Positions 55,069 to 62,035 of a DNA stretch of 64,000 nucleotides are shown piece by piece. The translations under genes and the position numbers were made by a program. The stretch is from an uncultured Bacilli bacterium (GTDB lineage Bacteria; Bacillota_I; Bacilli_A; RF39; UBA660), in NCBI GenBank assembly GCA_934102335.1, contig CAKOSP010000001.1, positions 186,001-250,000 of the forward strand, read 5' to 3'. The notes under the pieces were generated by a model. It ran no database searches. It was not told the origin of the DNA and was given only the letters and a program-made list of their open reading frames with translations. Within the stretch, counting starts at the first letter, position 1. Each line of letters begins with the position of its first letter.

Positions 55069-55401
55069 TTATTCTCCATATATTTCATCTATTTTTTTAT
55101 ATAAATCCATAGTAATTTTTGCTATAATTTGAATTTCAACAGGGCTTTCTTTTAAAGCTTTAATTACTGCCTCAGTAGTAAATTCATCATCAAAGATATT
55201 CAATAATATTTCATAATCATTATCTAAATCTAACTTTAATTTTTCATGTGGTTTTGGTTGTGGTTCATGATGTAATGGCTTATGTATAGGATGTTCTGGT
55301 TTTTTTGGATGTCTTTTTTCAACAAGAATATCCTTTGGTGTAATATTTAATTTTTCTAATTTTTCGTTTAAAATTTCATCAAGTTCACTTTCTTTAATCA
55401 T
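55069..55401 (-). CDS. His/Pro-rich small protein of the accessory operon
   Basis: 110 residues from ATG 55401, which lies right after the stop of the upstream gene; ATG 55431 is an alternative start that overlaps it by 29 bases. The N-terminal helix is acidic, the middle (EKRHPKKPEHPIHKP and HHEPQPKPHEK) has seven His and many Pro and Lys, and the C-terminal domain (about 65-110) resembles that of the next gene. The His/Pro-rich linker could bind metal or be an extended spacer. No family known. Confidence 0.55.
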   Translation of the reverse strand: MIKESELDEILNEKLEKLNITPKDILVEKRHPKKPEHPIHKPLHHEPQPKPHEKLKLDLDNDYEILLNIFDDEFTTEAVIKALKESPVEIQIIAKITMDLYKKIDEIYGE

Positions 55402-55402
55402 T

Positions 55403-55729
55403 CTATCTTCTTCTAATTTTTCTCTCATCATTTTCTAATATTTCCTTTCCTTCTTCTTTTCCATAAAATTCTAATTCAACCAATATTTTTTTTAATTCTA
55501 ATAATTGTTTTTTATCAGTACTAAAATTAATAATAAAATTAATTTTATCCTCTACACTTCTTGGTCTTTCTTCAATTTCATGTCTTGGTCTTTCAACTCT
55601 TGGTCTTTCTTCAACCTCATGTTTTGGTTTTTCAACCTTTGGTCTTTCTTCAGCATCATGTTTTGGTTGTTCTACGGCCATTGCATCTTTTTCAAAATTT
55701 GCATTTTGAAATTCATTAAATTCTCTCAT
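55403..55729 (-). CDS. small protein with three 13-residue charged repeats
   Basis: 108 residues. Residues 22-58 consist of three repeats of P-(K/R)-H-x-x-E-E-R-P-(K/R)-V-E-(K/R): PKHDAEERPKVEK, PKHEVEERPRVER and PRHEIEERPRS. A helical C-terminal domain follows (INFIINFSTDKKQLLELKKIL). Excellent ribosome site (TGGAGG). It is the first gene of the operon 55729-53022. The repeats probably form an extended charged segment. No family recognised. Confidence 0.6.
   Translation of the reverse strand: MREFNEFQNANFEKDAMAVEQPKHDAEERPKVEKPKHEVEERPRVERPRHEIEERPRSVEDKINFIINFSTDKKQLLELKKILVELEFYGKEEGKEILENDERKIRRR
55560..55675 (-). repeat. 39-bp tandem repeats within the first small-protein gene
   Basis: Units at 55583-55621 and 55622-55660 with partial copies on both sides. 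The period of 39 bp is 13 codons, so the repeats keep the frame. Confidence 0.75.
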
Positions 55730-55749
55730 AATTTTCCTCCATCAATTTA

Positions 55750-55791
55750 ATCATACAATCAAAAAAAATAATAAGCAAATACTTATTATTT
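55750..55791 (-). promoter_or_regulatory. operon promoter overlapped by a LysR-type inverted repeat
   Basis: On the minus strand TTGCTT (55778-55773), 17 bases, TATGAT (55755-55750). AAATAATAAG (55766-55775) and CTTATTATTT (55782-55791) form a perfect 10-bp inverted repeat over the -35, containing ATAA-N8-TTAT, close to LysR-family boxes. Read toward the small genes, the stem is followed by T's, so it may also end the LysR transcript. Confidence 0.55.
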
Positions 55792-55870
55792 ATGTTTTTA
55801 ATAAATACATTTTATAGGTTTAAAAGCTATTTATATTTTTGATAAATGAAATTTATATCAAAATTATTAA

Positions 55871-56785
55871 CTATTCTTTTACTTCATTAATTAAATATTT
55901 TGCAAATTCTAATGCAGTTTTATTAATTGTATTTTTATCATAAGCAACACTAAATTCCATTTTCGGCAACTCAATATCTAATGGGATTTCATATAAATCT
56001 CCGTTAGATAATTCTTCAGTTATGCAATCTTTTAATGCCCATCCAACTCCAATTCCTTCTTTTGCTAAACTAACCAACATTTCAGTAGTATATAAATAAA
56101 TATTAGATGATAATATCAAATTGTGTTTTTTAAATACTTTTTCTAGCGAATTACTTGTAGCAAATCCTTTTAATGGTAATAATAATGGACAATCAAACAC
56201 TATATTTTGCTTATTTGAAATCAAAAACGAATCATAATATTTTTTTACTCCAAAAAAACAGCTATCACAAGTAAAAATCTTTTCTTCATATATATTGCTA
56301 TCTTCGGAATTATAAATTGGAAAATGTAAAATTAAAATATCTATTTGGTGTTTATTAAACATTTCTTTCATTTCTTTTGTTGTTGAATTATAAATATTAA
56401 TCTTCGCATTTGGATACTTCTCTATAAATCTTTTTACAATTTTTGGCAATAAGAACGTTCCAATATTAGAATGTGTACCAATGTTAATTTCACCAGACAA
56501 CTTTTCACTAGAATCTTTAAGTTCATTACAACCAGCAATAATATTATTAAAAGCGTTCTCTACATAAAATTTTAATTTTTCACCCGCATCTGTTAATTTT
56601 ATTCCTTTGTTTAATCTAATAAACAATTTTGTATTTAATTCTTCTTCTAATTTTTTTATACTATAACTTACAGCAGGTTGTGATATATATAATTCAGAAG
56701 CTGCCTTTGAAAAACTTTCCCATTTAGCAACAACATAAAATGTCTTATAAGCATTTAAATCAATATTATTTTCTATTATTTCCAT
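55871..56785 (-). CDS. LysR-family transcriptional regulator
   Basis: 304 residues. N-terminal winged HTH (about 9-68; ESFSKAASELYISQPAVSYSIKKLEEELNTKLF) and a periplasmic-binding-protein-like effector domain (about 97-300; GEINIGTHSNIGTFLLPKIV). It responds to a small molecule, identity unknown. It starts 3 bases after the CYTH-HAD gene, so it is the third gene of the upstream operon, and the inverted repeat at 55766-55791 just past its end is a candidate target. Ribosome site GGAG, spacing 6. Confidence 0.9.
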   Translation of the reverse strand: MEIIENNIDLNAYKTFYVVAKWESFSKAASELYISQPAVSYSIKKLEEELNTKLFIRLNKGIKLTDAGEKLKFYVENAFNNIIAGCNELKDSSEKLSGEINIGTHSNIGTFLLPKIVKRFIEKYPNAKINIYNSTTKEMKEMFNKHQIDILILHFPIYNSEDSNIYEEKIFTCDSCFFGVKKYYDSFLISNKQNIVFDCPLLLPLKGFATSNSLEKVFKKHNLILSSNIYLYTTEMLVSLAKEGIGVGWALKDCITEELSNGDLYEIPLDIELPKMEFSVAYDKNTINKTALEFAKYLINEVKE

Positions 56786-56788
56786 AAT

Positions 56789-58039
56789 CTACTCCATTGT
56801 GAAATTTATTATTGTTAATAAAATTCTACTTAATTTTTCACTTATTTCAATATTATTTGTTTTATTTTTTATAAAGTCATTTACTTGAATAGTTTTAATA
56901 TTTGCATCTGTTGAAGCTTTTATTCCTCTTTCTGAATCTTCTATTGCAATGCAATTATCACATGATATATTTAATAAAGATAACGCTTTGTTATATGCTT
57001 CTGGATCTGGTTTTAAATTTTTGACATCTTCACGTGAAATAACAATTTCAAACATATCCTTTATATTTAATTTTGACAATAAAATTTCTATAAATTTTCT
57101 TCTGCTTGTGCTTACGAGAGCAAGTCTTAATCCTTTGTTTTTTAATTGCTTTAATAATTCAAAATTCAATGCGACTTCATTTTCATCTAACAACTCCAAA
57201 AATTTTTTTTCATATTCCATATATACTTCTTTCATTATATTTTCATTTAATTCATTTTTATCAATAACACCACTGTTTTTTAATTCAATTATTAAATTTG
57301 CATTTTTTTTAAGTTCATTATTCTCATATTCTTCATATGTAATATTATAATCATATTTTGAGGCTATTATATATCTAAAACTTTCAAAAAACTTCTGCTC
57401 ACTATTTATTAAAGTTCCATCTAAATCAAACAAAATTGCATTTAATTTGTTTTGAGGAAGAATACTAATATAAGTTTTATGTGCGACAAAATCTCGATAT
57501 GGAAGATTTGCGCTTTCAAAATTCAAAGTTTCAAATTTCTTTACAAAATCATTTAATTTACCTTGCAAATAACTTATATCTTTCTCTGAATCATAATATA
57601 AAAGTTCAAATTCAACAAAATCCCCAAGATTTTCAATTTTATCTATCATTACATTATATTCAAGATCATTTTCCTTTTTTGTATAAACAATTCTATCTTT
57701 TTTCACAATAGAATAACTAAAATAACCTAGTGAATATAAAAGACCAACTACACTATCATAATTAGATATTTCTAAATTAATGTTATTCTCAATTTTAGCA
57801 TAATTATTTGTTAATTCCTTTGATTTTCCCTTAAAAGTTAACTCTAAAAACTCATTATTTACATTTCTAATTCGTAAGCAGGTTCTATTTTTTATGTATA
57901 TACTATCAATATCAGTGAAATACTCATCACTTTCAAACCTTTCACTACATTTGCAAAGACCATTATTTTGTATTATTTGCAATAATTTATCATGATTATT
58001 ACAATAAAACTTTTGTTCTATTTCTATTCTTTTACTCAT
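56789..58039 (-). CDS. CYTH domain-HAD phosphatase fusion
   Basis: 416 residues. N-terminal CYTH domain (1-185): E6-I-E8-Q-K10 is the ExExK signature, followed by CLRIRN, ELTFKGK and the later acidic strands (MIDKIENLGDFVEFE). CYTH tunnels bind triphosphates (thiamine triphosphatase, CyaB). C-terminal HAD domain (about 202-408): FDLDGTLINS (Asp205, Asp207), LVSTSRR, KPDPEAYNKAL and IEDSERGIKAS, the beta-phosphoglucomutase/phosphoglycolate phosphatase type. The two could act in turn on one phosphorylated substrate. ATG 58039 is 4 bases after the upstream stop; TTG 58060 is less likely. Confidence 0.8.
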   Translation of the reverse strand: MSKRIEIEQKFYCNNHDKLLQIIQNNGLCKCSERFESDEYFTDIDSIYIKNRTCLRIRNVNNEFLELTFKGKSKELTNNYAKIENNINLEISNYDSVVGLLYSLGYFSYSIVKKDRIVYTKKENDLEYNVMIDKIENLGDFVEFELLYYDSEKDISYLQGKLNDFVKKFETLNFESANLPYRDFVAHKTYISILPQNKLNAILFDLDGTLINSEQKFFESFRYIIASKYDYNITYEEYENNELKKNANLIIELKNSGVIDKNELNENIMKEVYMEYEKKFLELLDENEVALNFELLKQLKNKGLRLALVSTSRRKFIEILLSKLNIKDMFEIVISREDVKNLKPDPEAYNKALSLLNISCDNCIAIEDSERGIKASTDANIKTIQVNDFIKNKTNNIEISEKLSRILLTIINFTME

Positions 58040-58043
58040 TACA

Positions 58044-59282
58044 TCACTTTCTTTCTTCAATTACAGCAATCATATATTTTCCCATTATATTTTCAAATTT
58101 TTGAAATTCAATATTATATTCTTTTGAAAAATTATTATTAATTATTAATTGAAATTGTTGTTCAGATAAATAAGCACCACCAACATCTTTTAAAAATTTC
58201 ATATACCAATATTTATTAAGAATTTTAGGGAAACCTCCAACTAGAGATGGATTTTCTATTTCAACAATAACTAATTTCTTTGCTATTCTTTCCATACTAT
58301 TTAACAAACTTATTAAAGTTTTTTTATTAGGCATATGATGAAGCGTATTACTACAATATGCAACATCAAAAACTTTTTCCATAAAAGGTAAGGATGCTGC
58401 ATTATGATTTGTAAAAATCACTTCTTGATAATTATCATTTAATAATTCGATTTGACTCCAACTTATATCGTTTCCAACAGCCAAATTAATTCCTAAATCA
58501 CGTGATAAATTAAATATAAATTTATCTTCACCACAAGATACATCAATGATAGAACTAGCATCTTTTATATTATTTTTTATTAATTCAGTAAATTCTGATT
58601 TCTTTTTTCTCTTTTCTGTTAAAATGTATTTTTTCATAAAATCATTATGAAACTTATATCTATTTCTGTATTTTTCGTTAGTTGAGACTTCTGCATCTTG
58701 AAAACAATTGCCAGTTTTCCTCATTATATCATCAAATCTATCTTTAAAAATCTCAACAACTTTTTTGCTTGCTAACCTATTTATATAAGAAAATTCTTCA
58801 TCAGTAACTTCTATAAAATCACCAATTAATTTTTTATTATCAATGACATATTTGTTTCTAATTCTAGCAATAAAACCCATACCATGATGTACAAATTTTT
58901 CATCGCCATAATTAAATATATTTTCTATTAGAGTAACTGGTTCTACATCACCAATTATTATATTTTTATTGATATTTTGTGCAATTCTGTTTAAAGCTTG
59001 ATTAATTGTTTCTGTATTTTTTACACTACCTCCAGGCAATCCCCAACTCAAAATATCAGACATATTTCTATCAAAATATATTTTTCCTTCATCATCATAA
59101 ACAAGCAATAATATAAAATACTTTTTACGCAAGCAATATTGATATAATTTTTTTGAAACATTACATTCACTGGTTACTGTTGGTAAATTATATATTTTTT
59201 TATAATTATCAAACAATAACTTATTCTTACCATAGTATTCTTTAAAAACATTATCAAAAACTAAATCGACATTTTTTTCCAT
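58044..59282 (-). CDS. Nudix-like domain-SAM methyltransferase fusion
   Basis: 412 residues. N-terminal Nudix-fold region (about 52-180): LPGGSVKNTE (82-91) fits G-x5-E, but the catalytic REUxEE is R99-I-A-Q-N-I, so all catalytic Glu are gone and it is probably a binding or sensing domain. C-terminal class I methyltransferase (about 215-405): IIDVSCGEDKF (245-255), GNDIS and AYCSNTLHHMP (308-318), the Methyltransf_11 pattern. Substrate unknown. ATG follows GAGGTGGGG. First gene of the operon with the CYTH-HAD fusion and LysR. Confidence 0.75.
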   Translation of the reverse strand: MEKNVDLVFDNVFKEYYGKNKLLFDNYKKIYNLPTVTSECNVSKKLYQYCLRKKYFILLLVYDDEGKIYFDRNMSDILSWGLPGGSVKNTETINQALNRIAQNINKNIIIGDVEPVTLIENIFNYGDEKFVHHGMGFIARIRNKYVIDNKKLIGDFIEVTDEEFSYINRLASKKVVEIFKDRFDDIMRKTGNCFQDAEVSTNEKYRNRYKFHNDFMKKYILTEKRKKKSEFTELIKNNIKDASSIIDVSCGEDKFIFNLSRDLGINLAVGNDISWSQIELLNDNYQEVIFTNHNAASLPFMEKVFDVAYCSNTLHHMPNKKTLISLLNSMERIAKKLVIVEIENPSLVGGFPKILNKYWYMKFLKDVGGAYLSEQQFQLIINNNFSKEYNIEFQKFENIMGKYMIAVIEERK

Positions 59283-59299
59283 CTAACCCCACCTCTAAA

Positions 59300-59345
59300 G
59301 TATGATTATAACACAAAACTTATACTTTTGCATAAGCTTTACATA
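59300..59345 (-). promoter_or_regulatory. promoter region of the fusion-gene operon
   Basis: A minus-strand extended -10, TGTTATAAT, lies about 20 bases before the start codon. Upstream of it CTTAT-N8-ATAAG forms an inverted repeat with the same CTTAT/ATAAG half-sites as the element at 55766-55791. No strong -35 is seen. Confidence 0.4.
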
Positions 59346-59445
59346 AAATGTGCATTATTTTAAAGCTTTTTGTATTTTTTATTACACAAATGAGATTTGA
59401 TGTTATAATTTATCTGGTGCATATAATAAAAAATTGATAAATATA

Positions 59446-59721
59446 TTAGCGTCTAGAAATTCTATTATTTTGAATAATAGTTCTTTCTATAAATAATTCA
59501 TCAATAGTAATTTCAAAAACATCTGCTATGCGGCCAATGAAATCAATCCCAGTATTTCTTTTAGCATTTTCTAAATTAGAAATATAAGTTGGAGTGGTAC
59601 CAAGTACATCTGCAAAATCTTCTTGGGACTAATTATTCTTAATTCTAAAATAAACAATATTATTTGCTAATATTTTACGTGAATTTTTTTCATAATATTT
59701 ATTTCTCTTATTGATAATCAT
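59446..59721 (-). pseudogene. XRE-family regulator broken by one nonsense codon
   Basis: ATG 59721 has AAAAGGATGTG before it. The frame reads 30 residues (MIINKRNKYYEKNSRKILAN...), then TAG (59631-59629), then goes on in frame with SQEDFADVLGTTPTYISNLE and GIDFIGRIADVFEITIDELF to TAA 59446. That is a complete 91-residue XRE helix-turn-helix apart from the TAG, which stands where Trp or another residue precedes SQE in this family (TGG to TAG is a single change). TAG is an ordinary stop elsewhere in the window, so read-through is unlikely. Confidence 0.7.
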
Positions 59722-59887
59722 CACATCCTTTTAACTTAACTTACCAACATTGTAATAAGTTAATATTTTTTTAACCATATCAACTATGTATAAGTTTGTT
59801 ATTAATATTAAGCGAAATGTGTGATAAAAATTGTAGAAAATATGTACAAAAAAAGAAAGTAGGATATTAAAGAAGGAGCTAATATTT

Positions 59888-60034
59888 ATGGAAACAACAA
59901 CAATAACATTTAGAACAACAGAAGACATAAAAAAAATTCTAGATAATATGGCATTAGAAGAAAATAGAACACTATCTAATTTGATAGAAACAATCATATT
60001 AAAATATCTAGAAAGTCAAAAAAATAAAGCATAA
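59888..60034 (+). CDS. CopG-like ribbon-helix-helix protein
   Basis: 48 residues. A beta strand (TTTITFRTTEDI) followed by two helices (IKKILDNMALEEN and SNLIETIILKYLE) is the ribbon-helix-helix DNA-binding fold. Proteins of this size include plasmid copy-number repressors (CopG of pMV158) and antitoxins. No toxin partner is next to it. AAGGAGC lies before the ATG. With the Rep_2-like gene at the other end of the same block, a plasmid origin is attractive but not proven. The stop lies in a small GCATAATGC stem with T's, a likely terminator. Confidence 0.75.
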   Translation: METTTITFRTTEDIKKILDNMALEENRTLSNLIETIILKYLESQKNKA

Positions 60035-60061
60035 TGCCTTATTTTATTTTTAATATCAGGC

Positions 60062-60086
60062 TATTATGTTAACTTTATCTTCGGAA
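60062..60086 (+). repeat. right copy of the 25-bp direct repeat
   Basis: Shares its first 17 bases and CGGAA with 52192-52216. It lies between the CopG-like gene and the ZIP transporter. An AACAGA-AATC-TCTGTT hairpin follows directly. Confidence 0.6.
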
Positions 60087-60098
60087 CAGAAATCTCTG

Positions 60099-60851
60099 TT
60101 ATAATAATAAACTAACCACTATGGTAATAATCCCTACAATTAAACCAAAAAATATATATTTATCTTCATTATATACTTTAGCTTTTGGAAATATTTTTTC
60201 AATTGATAAAATAATCATCAAACATGCGACAAATATTAATACAATATCAATCATTACAGGCGTAATTATTTGTTTAAAAAAGATAAAAGATAAAACAGCT
60301 CCTAAAGGTTCAGACAATCCCGACATTAAAGTATATTTTATTGCTAATTTTCTATTTTTAGTAGCATAATATATTGGTACAGCTATACATAATCCCTCAG
60401 GAATATTATGGAGCATAATTGCAAAACTCAACTTTAAACCTAAATTTATATTTTCATAACTGCTTAAAAAAGTAGCAATTCCCTCAGGAAGATTGTGAAG
60501 TATTAATACTAACATGTTTAATATACCAAGTTTGTATAAGTCACTCCCCTTCTCTTCTGTGTCAATTTTTTTATTTATCAGTTTGATTAGTAATAGATTA
60601 ATCAAAAAACTGACTAAAAATAATCCCATTACAATTAATAACGAATACTTTTTAGTTAGTTCAAAAAATGCATTAGGAATTAAATCAAATACACTAATGC
60701 CTATCATTATACTTAATGAAAAAGCTAAACAAAACGTAATAAATTTATTAACATTTTGCTGTTTAATTTTAAAAAATATTGGAATTGTTCCAATTAGTGT
60801 TGAAATACCCGCCAACAAACTTATACAAAATGGTAAAACAAAACTATTCAT
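60099..60851 (-). CDS. ZIP family metal transporter
   Basis: 250 residues, about eight membrane spans. HNLPEGIATFL and LHNIPEGLCIAVP are the paired metal-binding motifs in spans IV and V; SGLSEPLGAV follows. ZIP proteins bring zinc or other divalent metals into the cytoplasm. I use ATG 60851; the longer frame from TTG 60890 begins inside the promoter -35. The -10 is 10 bases before the ATG, so the leader is almost absent. Regulated probably through the shared divergent region. Confidence 0.9.
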   Translation of the reverse strand: MNSFVLPFCISLLAGISTLIGTIPIFFKIKQQNVNKFITFCLAFSLSIMIGISVFDLIPNAFFELTKKYSLLIVMGLFLVSFLINLLLIKLINKKIDTEEKGSDLYKLGILNMLVLILHNLPEGIATFLSSYENINLGLKLSFAIMLHNIPEGLCIAVPIYYATKNRKLAIKYTLMSGLSEPLGAVLSFIFFKQIITPVMIDIVLIFVACLMIILSIEKIFPKAKVYNEDKYIFFGLIVGIITIVVSLLL

Positions 60852-60903
60852 ATAACCAATTATATTAAACAAAAATAGAAATATAACCAATAATTGGTAT
60901 AAT
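60851..60903. promoter_or_regulatory. divergent promoter region with repeated TATAACCAAT
   Basis: Minus: TTGGTT (60890-60885), 17 bases, TAATAT (60867-60862) for the ZIP gene. Plus: TGGTATAAT (60895-60903), an extended -10. TATAACCAAT occurs at 60851-60860 and 60882-60891, 31 bp apart (three helix turns), and ACCAAT-A-ATTGGT (60886-60898) is a palindrome over both promoters: likely operators. Confidence 0.6.
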
Positions 60904-60945
60904 ATAAATTTAAAATCAAACCATAATAATATTGGGAGGTAAATA

Positions 60946-61050
60946 ATGAATAAAGCTCAAAGTAATGCAAGATCAAACGCAAAATCTAATGCTAGAAGTA
61001 ATGCCAAAGCTAAATGCGATGCAAAAAATAATTCTAATAGATGTAAATAA
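60946..61050 (+). CDS. 34-residue Ser-Asn-Ala repeat peptide
   Basis: ATG after GGGAGGT. The peptide MNKAQSNARSNAKSNARSN continues to a Cys-containing end (KCDAKNNSNRCK). It has four S-N-A-(R/K) tetrapeptides, is strongly basic and has two Cys. Too small and low in complexity for domain calls. It has a good promoter, an ideal ribosome site and a terminator, so it is likely expressed. It shares its upstream region with the ZIP transporter, which may mean metal-linked control. Confidence 0.6.
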   Translation: MNKAQSNARSNAKSNARSNAKAKCDAKNNSNRCK

Positions 61051-61069
61051 TAATTATTAGTTTATTTTT
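61044..61069 (+). terminator. A/T-rich terminator of the repeat peptide
   Basis: TAAATAATAA and TTATTAGTTTA (61044-61064, one bulge), then TTTATTTTTG. Also covers the end of the convergent recombinase gene. Confidence 0.5.
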
Positions 61070-61959
61070 GATCTAGGATGATTTTCATAATCATCCTTTA
61101 TTTTTTGATTTTGTAAATGAGCATATATCTCAGTAGTAACTAAATTCTCATGTCCCAATAATTCTTGAATAATTCTTAAATCAGCCCCATTATTTAATAA
61201 ATGAGTAGCAAAAGAATGTCTTAAAGTATGCGGAGATACTTCCTTACTTATTTCTGCCTTAACACATAATTTTTTAAGTATTTTAAAAAAACCTTGTCTA
61301 GATATTTTATTACCAAAATTATTTATGAAAATATATTCACTAGTATTAAGTTTTAAAAGAAAAGGCCTATAGTCATTTATATATTCCTTTAAAGCAAAAA
61401 TTGCAGTATCATTTAAAGGAATTGTTCGTTCTTTTTTTCCTTTTCCCAAAACTCTTACAATATCATCATCAAAGTCAACTTGAGATAATTTTAAATTAGT
61501 TAGTTCTGAAATTCGCATACCGGTAGCATATAAAAGTTCCAACATTGCTTTATTTCTGTAATCAGTTGGTTTTTCCAATCTTATATCTAATAATTTATCC
61601 ACTTCTTCAATAGTTAAATAATTTGGTAATTTTTTTTCGATCTTTGGCATCTTAATAGCATTTGTAGGATTATTTTTTATAACCCCCTCTTTAGTTAAAA
61701 AACTATAATAAGATTTTAATACCGTTAAATAGTGAGATTTAGATTTATTACTTAAATTAAGTTGATATAGATATTCCTTTAACATTTCGGTTGATACATC
61801 TTTTGAACTGTTTACAATATCATTATCAATAAGATATTTCTTGAATTGTTTTAAATTATTTTCGTATGACTGGTAAGTATTATCACTCAACTTTCTTTCA
61901 TATTTTAAATATTCTAAATATTTTTCAATTTCTAAATCTTTATATTTATCTACATTCAT
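61057..61959 (-). CDS. tyrosine recombinase of the XerC/XerD type
   Basis: 300 residues, usual Xer length. N-terminal SAM-like core-binding domain (1-105) and the catalytic domain with R149 (ATGMRISEL), a Lys in GKGKKE (173-175), H244 and R247 (HTLRHSFATHLL), H270 (LLGHENL) and nucleophile Y279. Host Xer proteins resolve chromosome dimers at dif; related enzymes move elements. Its place 1 kb outside the right repeat of the candidate element leaves both options open. No operon partner. Confidence 0.9.
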   Translation of the reverse strand: MNVDKYKDLEIEKYLEYLKYERKLSDNTYQSYENNLKQFKKYLIDNDIVNSSKDVSTEMLKEYLYQLNLSNKSKSHYLTVLKSYYSFLTKEGVIKNNPTNAIKMPKIEKKLPNYLTIEEVDKLLDIRLEKPTDYRNKAMLELLYATGMRISELTNLKLSQVDFDDDIVRVLGKGKKERTIPLNDTAIFALKEYINDYRPFLLKLNTSEYIFINNFGNKISRQGFFKILKKLCVKAEISKEVSPHTLRHSFATHLLNNGADLRIIQELLGHENLVTTEIYAHLQNQKIKDDYENHPRSKIN

Positions 61960-62011
61960 AGCATCTACCCATTTAATTATACAATAAATTTCATCAAATT
62001 TCGAGGTAATA

Positions 62012-62020
62012 TGTTATAAT
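62012..62020 (+). promoter_or_regulatory. extended -10 promoter of rarA
   Basis: TGTTATAAT (62012-62020). The start ATG is 16 bases on, with GTGATT between: the same arrangement as at mnmA. Confidence 0.55.
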
Positions 62021-62035
62021 ATTAATGTGATTATT

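Larger units (their letters stand above)
52192..60086. mobile_element. candidate integrated plasmid-like element between 25-bp direct repeats
   Basis: TATTATGTTAACTTTAT followed after three differing bases by CGGAA occurs at 52192-52216 and again at 60062-60086 (22 of 25 identical). The left copy is inside the 3' end of rep. The right copy lies 12 bases from the ZIP transporter stop and, read on the minus strand, still encodes a KVNII-like end resembling the Rep C-terminus. Between them lie rep, an accessory minus-strand operon, a broken regulator and a CopG-like gene. No integrase is inside; a Xer-type recombinase is at 61057-61959. The boundaries are inference. Confidence 0.45.

Noticed and set aside
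55560..55675. CRISPR-like array
   Set aside because: The repeats are contiguous, in frame and without spacers: a protein repeat.
55505..55750. Phe/Trp-rich plus-strand frame with repeats
   Set aside because: It is the antisense reading of the 39-bp repeats in the small-protein gene, which has the ribosome site.
60514..60855. 113-residue plus-strand frame antisense to the ZIP transporter
   Set aside because: The ZIP reading frame with its HNLPEG motifs is clearly the real one.
61057..61959. Integrase of the 52-60 kb element
   Set aside because: It has the length and motifs of a housekeeping Xer recombinase and lies outside the repeats, so I do not assign it to the element.
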